Positions 35,457-35,904 of a DNA stretch of 35,904 bases are shown piece by piece. The first letter of the stretch is position 1, and every line of letters begins with the position of its first letter. The DNA is from UPXZ01 sp047973025. GTDB taxonomy: Bacteria; Bacteroidota; Bacteroidia; Bacteroidales; Paludibacteraceae. Both the position numbers and the translations under genes were made by a program. Under the pieces are notes generated by a model. That model saw nothing but the letters and a program-made list of their open reading frames with translations, was not told the origin of the DNA and did no database searches. The DNA lies in assembly GCA_047973025.1 (NCBI GenBank), contig JBKEBE010000103.1, forward strand, positions 1 to 35,904. Reading direction: 5' to 3'.

Positions 35457-35622
35457 GTAGCTAAAACAGAAGCGTAGTGTGCTAAAATAAAAAATATGAT
35501 TATCCGCAATACTTCCAAAAAAGAATTGGACTAAAAAATTTGAAAAACAGCTTATAAATAATTTGCATATATCTCTGATTTTCATTATCTTTATAGCTTA
35601 AACAACCTAAAGGTAAGCAAGA
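35457..35622 (+). other. Spacer containing the left end of an IS element
   Basis: AT-rich segment before the transposase start. The IS end and its terminal repeat should lie here but cannot be fixed without the other end. Confidence 0.4.
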
Positions 35623-35904
35623 ATGAAAATCCTGAATTTTGCACTAAATTTTGCCGATGAGGATACTTGTCGCATGAAATTTAAAGAACAAAGAGACCAA
35701 ATCGGCGTTGTTTGTCGTCATTGTAATTGTAAAGAGCACTATTGGCTCGAAAACAAACAGGCTTACGAATGCAAAAAGTGCCACGCCCGGAAGAATTTAC
35801 GTTCAGGCACAGTCATGCAACACTCCAACTTGCCCTATCGGTATTGGTTTGCAGCCATGTACTTGATAACGGCCACCAAAAATGCTTTTTCTTCGGCAGA
35901 AATA
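35623..35904 (+). mobile_element. IS1595-like transposase, N-terminal part, cut by the window edge
   Basis: From ATG 35623 the frame stays open for 94 codons to the edge. A zinc ribbon is clear: CRHC (Cys 31 and 34) and CKKC (Cys 50 and 53). It is followed by ARKNLRSGTVMQHSNLPYR and YWFAAMYLITATKNAFSSAE, the pattern of IS1595 (ISXO2-like) transposases, in which the ribbon precedes the DDE domain. The catalytic domain is outside the window. It has no relation to the IS4-like gene at the left end. Confidence 0.85.

Noticed and set aside
1..35904. CRISPR arrays, tRNA or rRNA genes, prophage or toxin-antitoxin pairs
   Set aside because: I looked for regularly spaced repeats, cloverleaf patterns and small paired genes and saw none that could be supported.

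Overview
The window looks like a chromosome segment from a member of the Bacteroidota, most likely order Bacteroidales. The reasons are gene content (RibBA fusion, Bacteroidetes-type SSB, short phosphatidylserine decarboxylase, stand-alone MetH reactivation domain, sulfatase and fucosidase cluster), start sites without Shine-Dalgarno sequences, and repeated TAnnTTTG -7 promoter elements. The species cannot be named from the sequence alone. Coordinates 1 and 35904 both fall inside transposase genes of different families: an IS4-like DDE transposase leaves at the left, and an IS1595-like transposase with a zinc ribbon enters at the right.

Region 1 (about 680-6035, minus strand) is a decaying glycan-degradation operon. 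Its order of transcription is GH95 fucosidase (3' part only), serine-type sulfatase (signal-peptide start knocked out of frame by an A8 run), a GH43-like glycosidase with two in-frame TAG stops, and an intact GH29 alpha-L-fucosidase. The junctions still overlap (ATGA, TAATG), so this was once a tight operon against sulfated, fucosylated glycans. It ends in a near-perfect 19-bp hairpin.

Region 2 (6196-15603) is mostly intact core and membrane genes: a small unknown protein, ssb, a PAP2-like membrane protein, an XRE-cupin regulator paired with an acyl-CoA synthetase, upp, an M48 lipoprotein protease, a VanZ-like protein, a MetH reactivation domain and dprA. A previously hidden corA remnant lies at 13477-13765, with an internal deletion and a shifted C-terminal frame. 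The whole dprA/C69 divergent spacer is occupied by a 566-bp transposon relic with 28-bp inverted ends (15625-16190).

Region 3 (16250-25694) holds secreted and envelope proteins: a C69 dipeptidase, a 1981-residue alpha-2-macroglobulin whose thioester motif is replaced, and an orphan predicted beta-barrel protein.

Region 4 (25779-35456) is metabolic: AhpC-type peroxiredoxin, RibBA, two tandem glutathione peroxidases (one lipoprotein, one cytoplasmic), metK behind what appears to be a SAM-II riboswitch, psd, a MazG-like pyrophosphohydrolase, ahcY, and an AmpG-like MFS transporter carrying a large inserted soluble domain. Several genes touch methyl metabolism (metK, ahcY, MetH reactivation) but they are not one operon.

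I did not find a clearly new multi-gene system. The strongest second-look items are the metK leader RNA, the chain of lesions in the fucosidase/sulfatase operon, the corA and IS relics, and the PAP2 / XRE-cupin / acyl-CoA ligase gene set.
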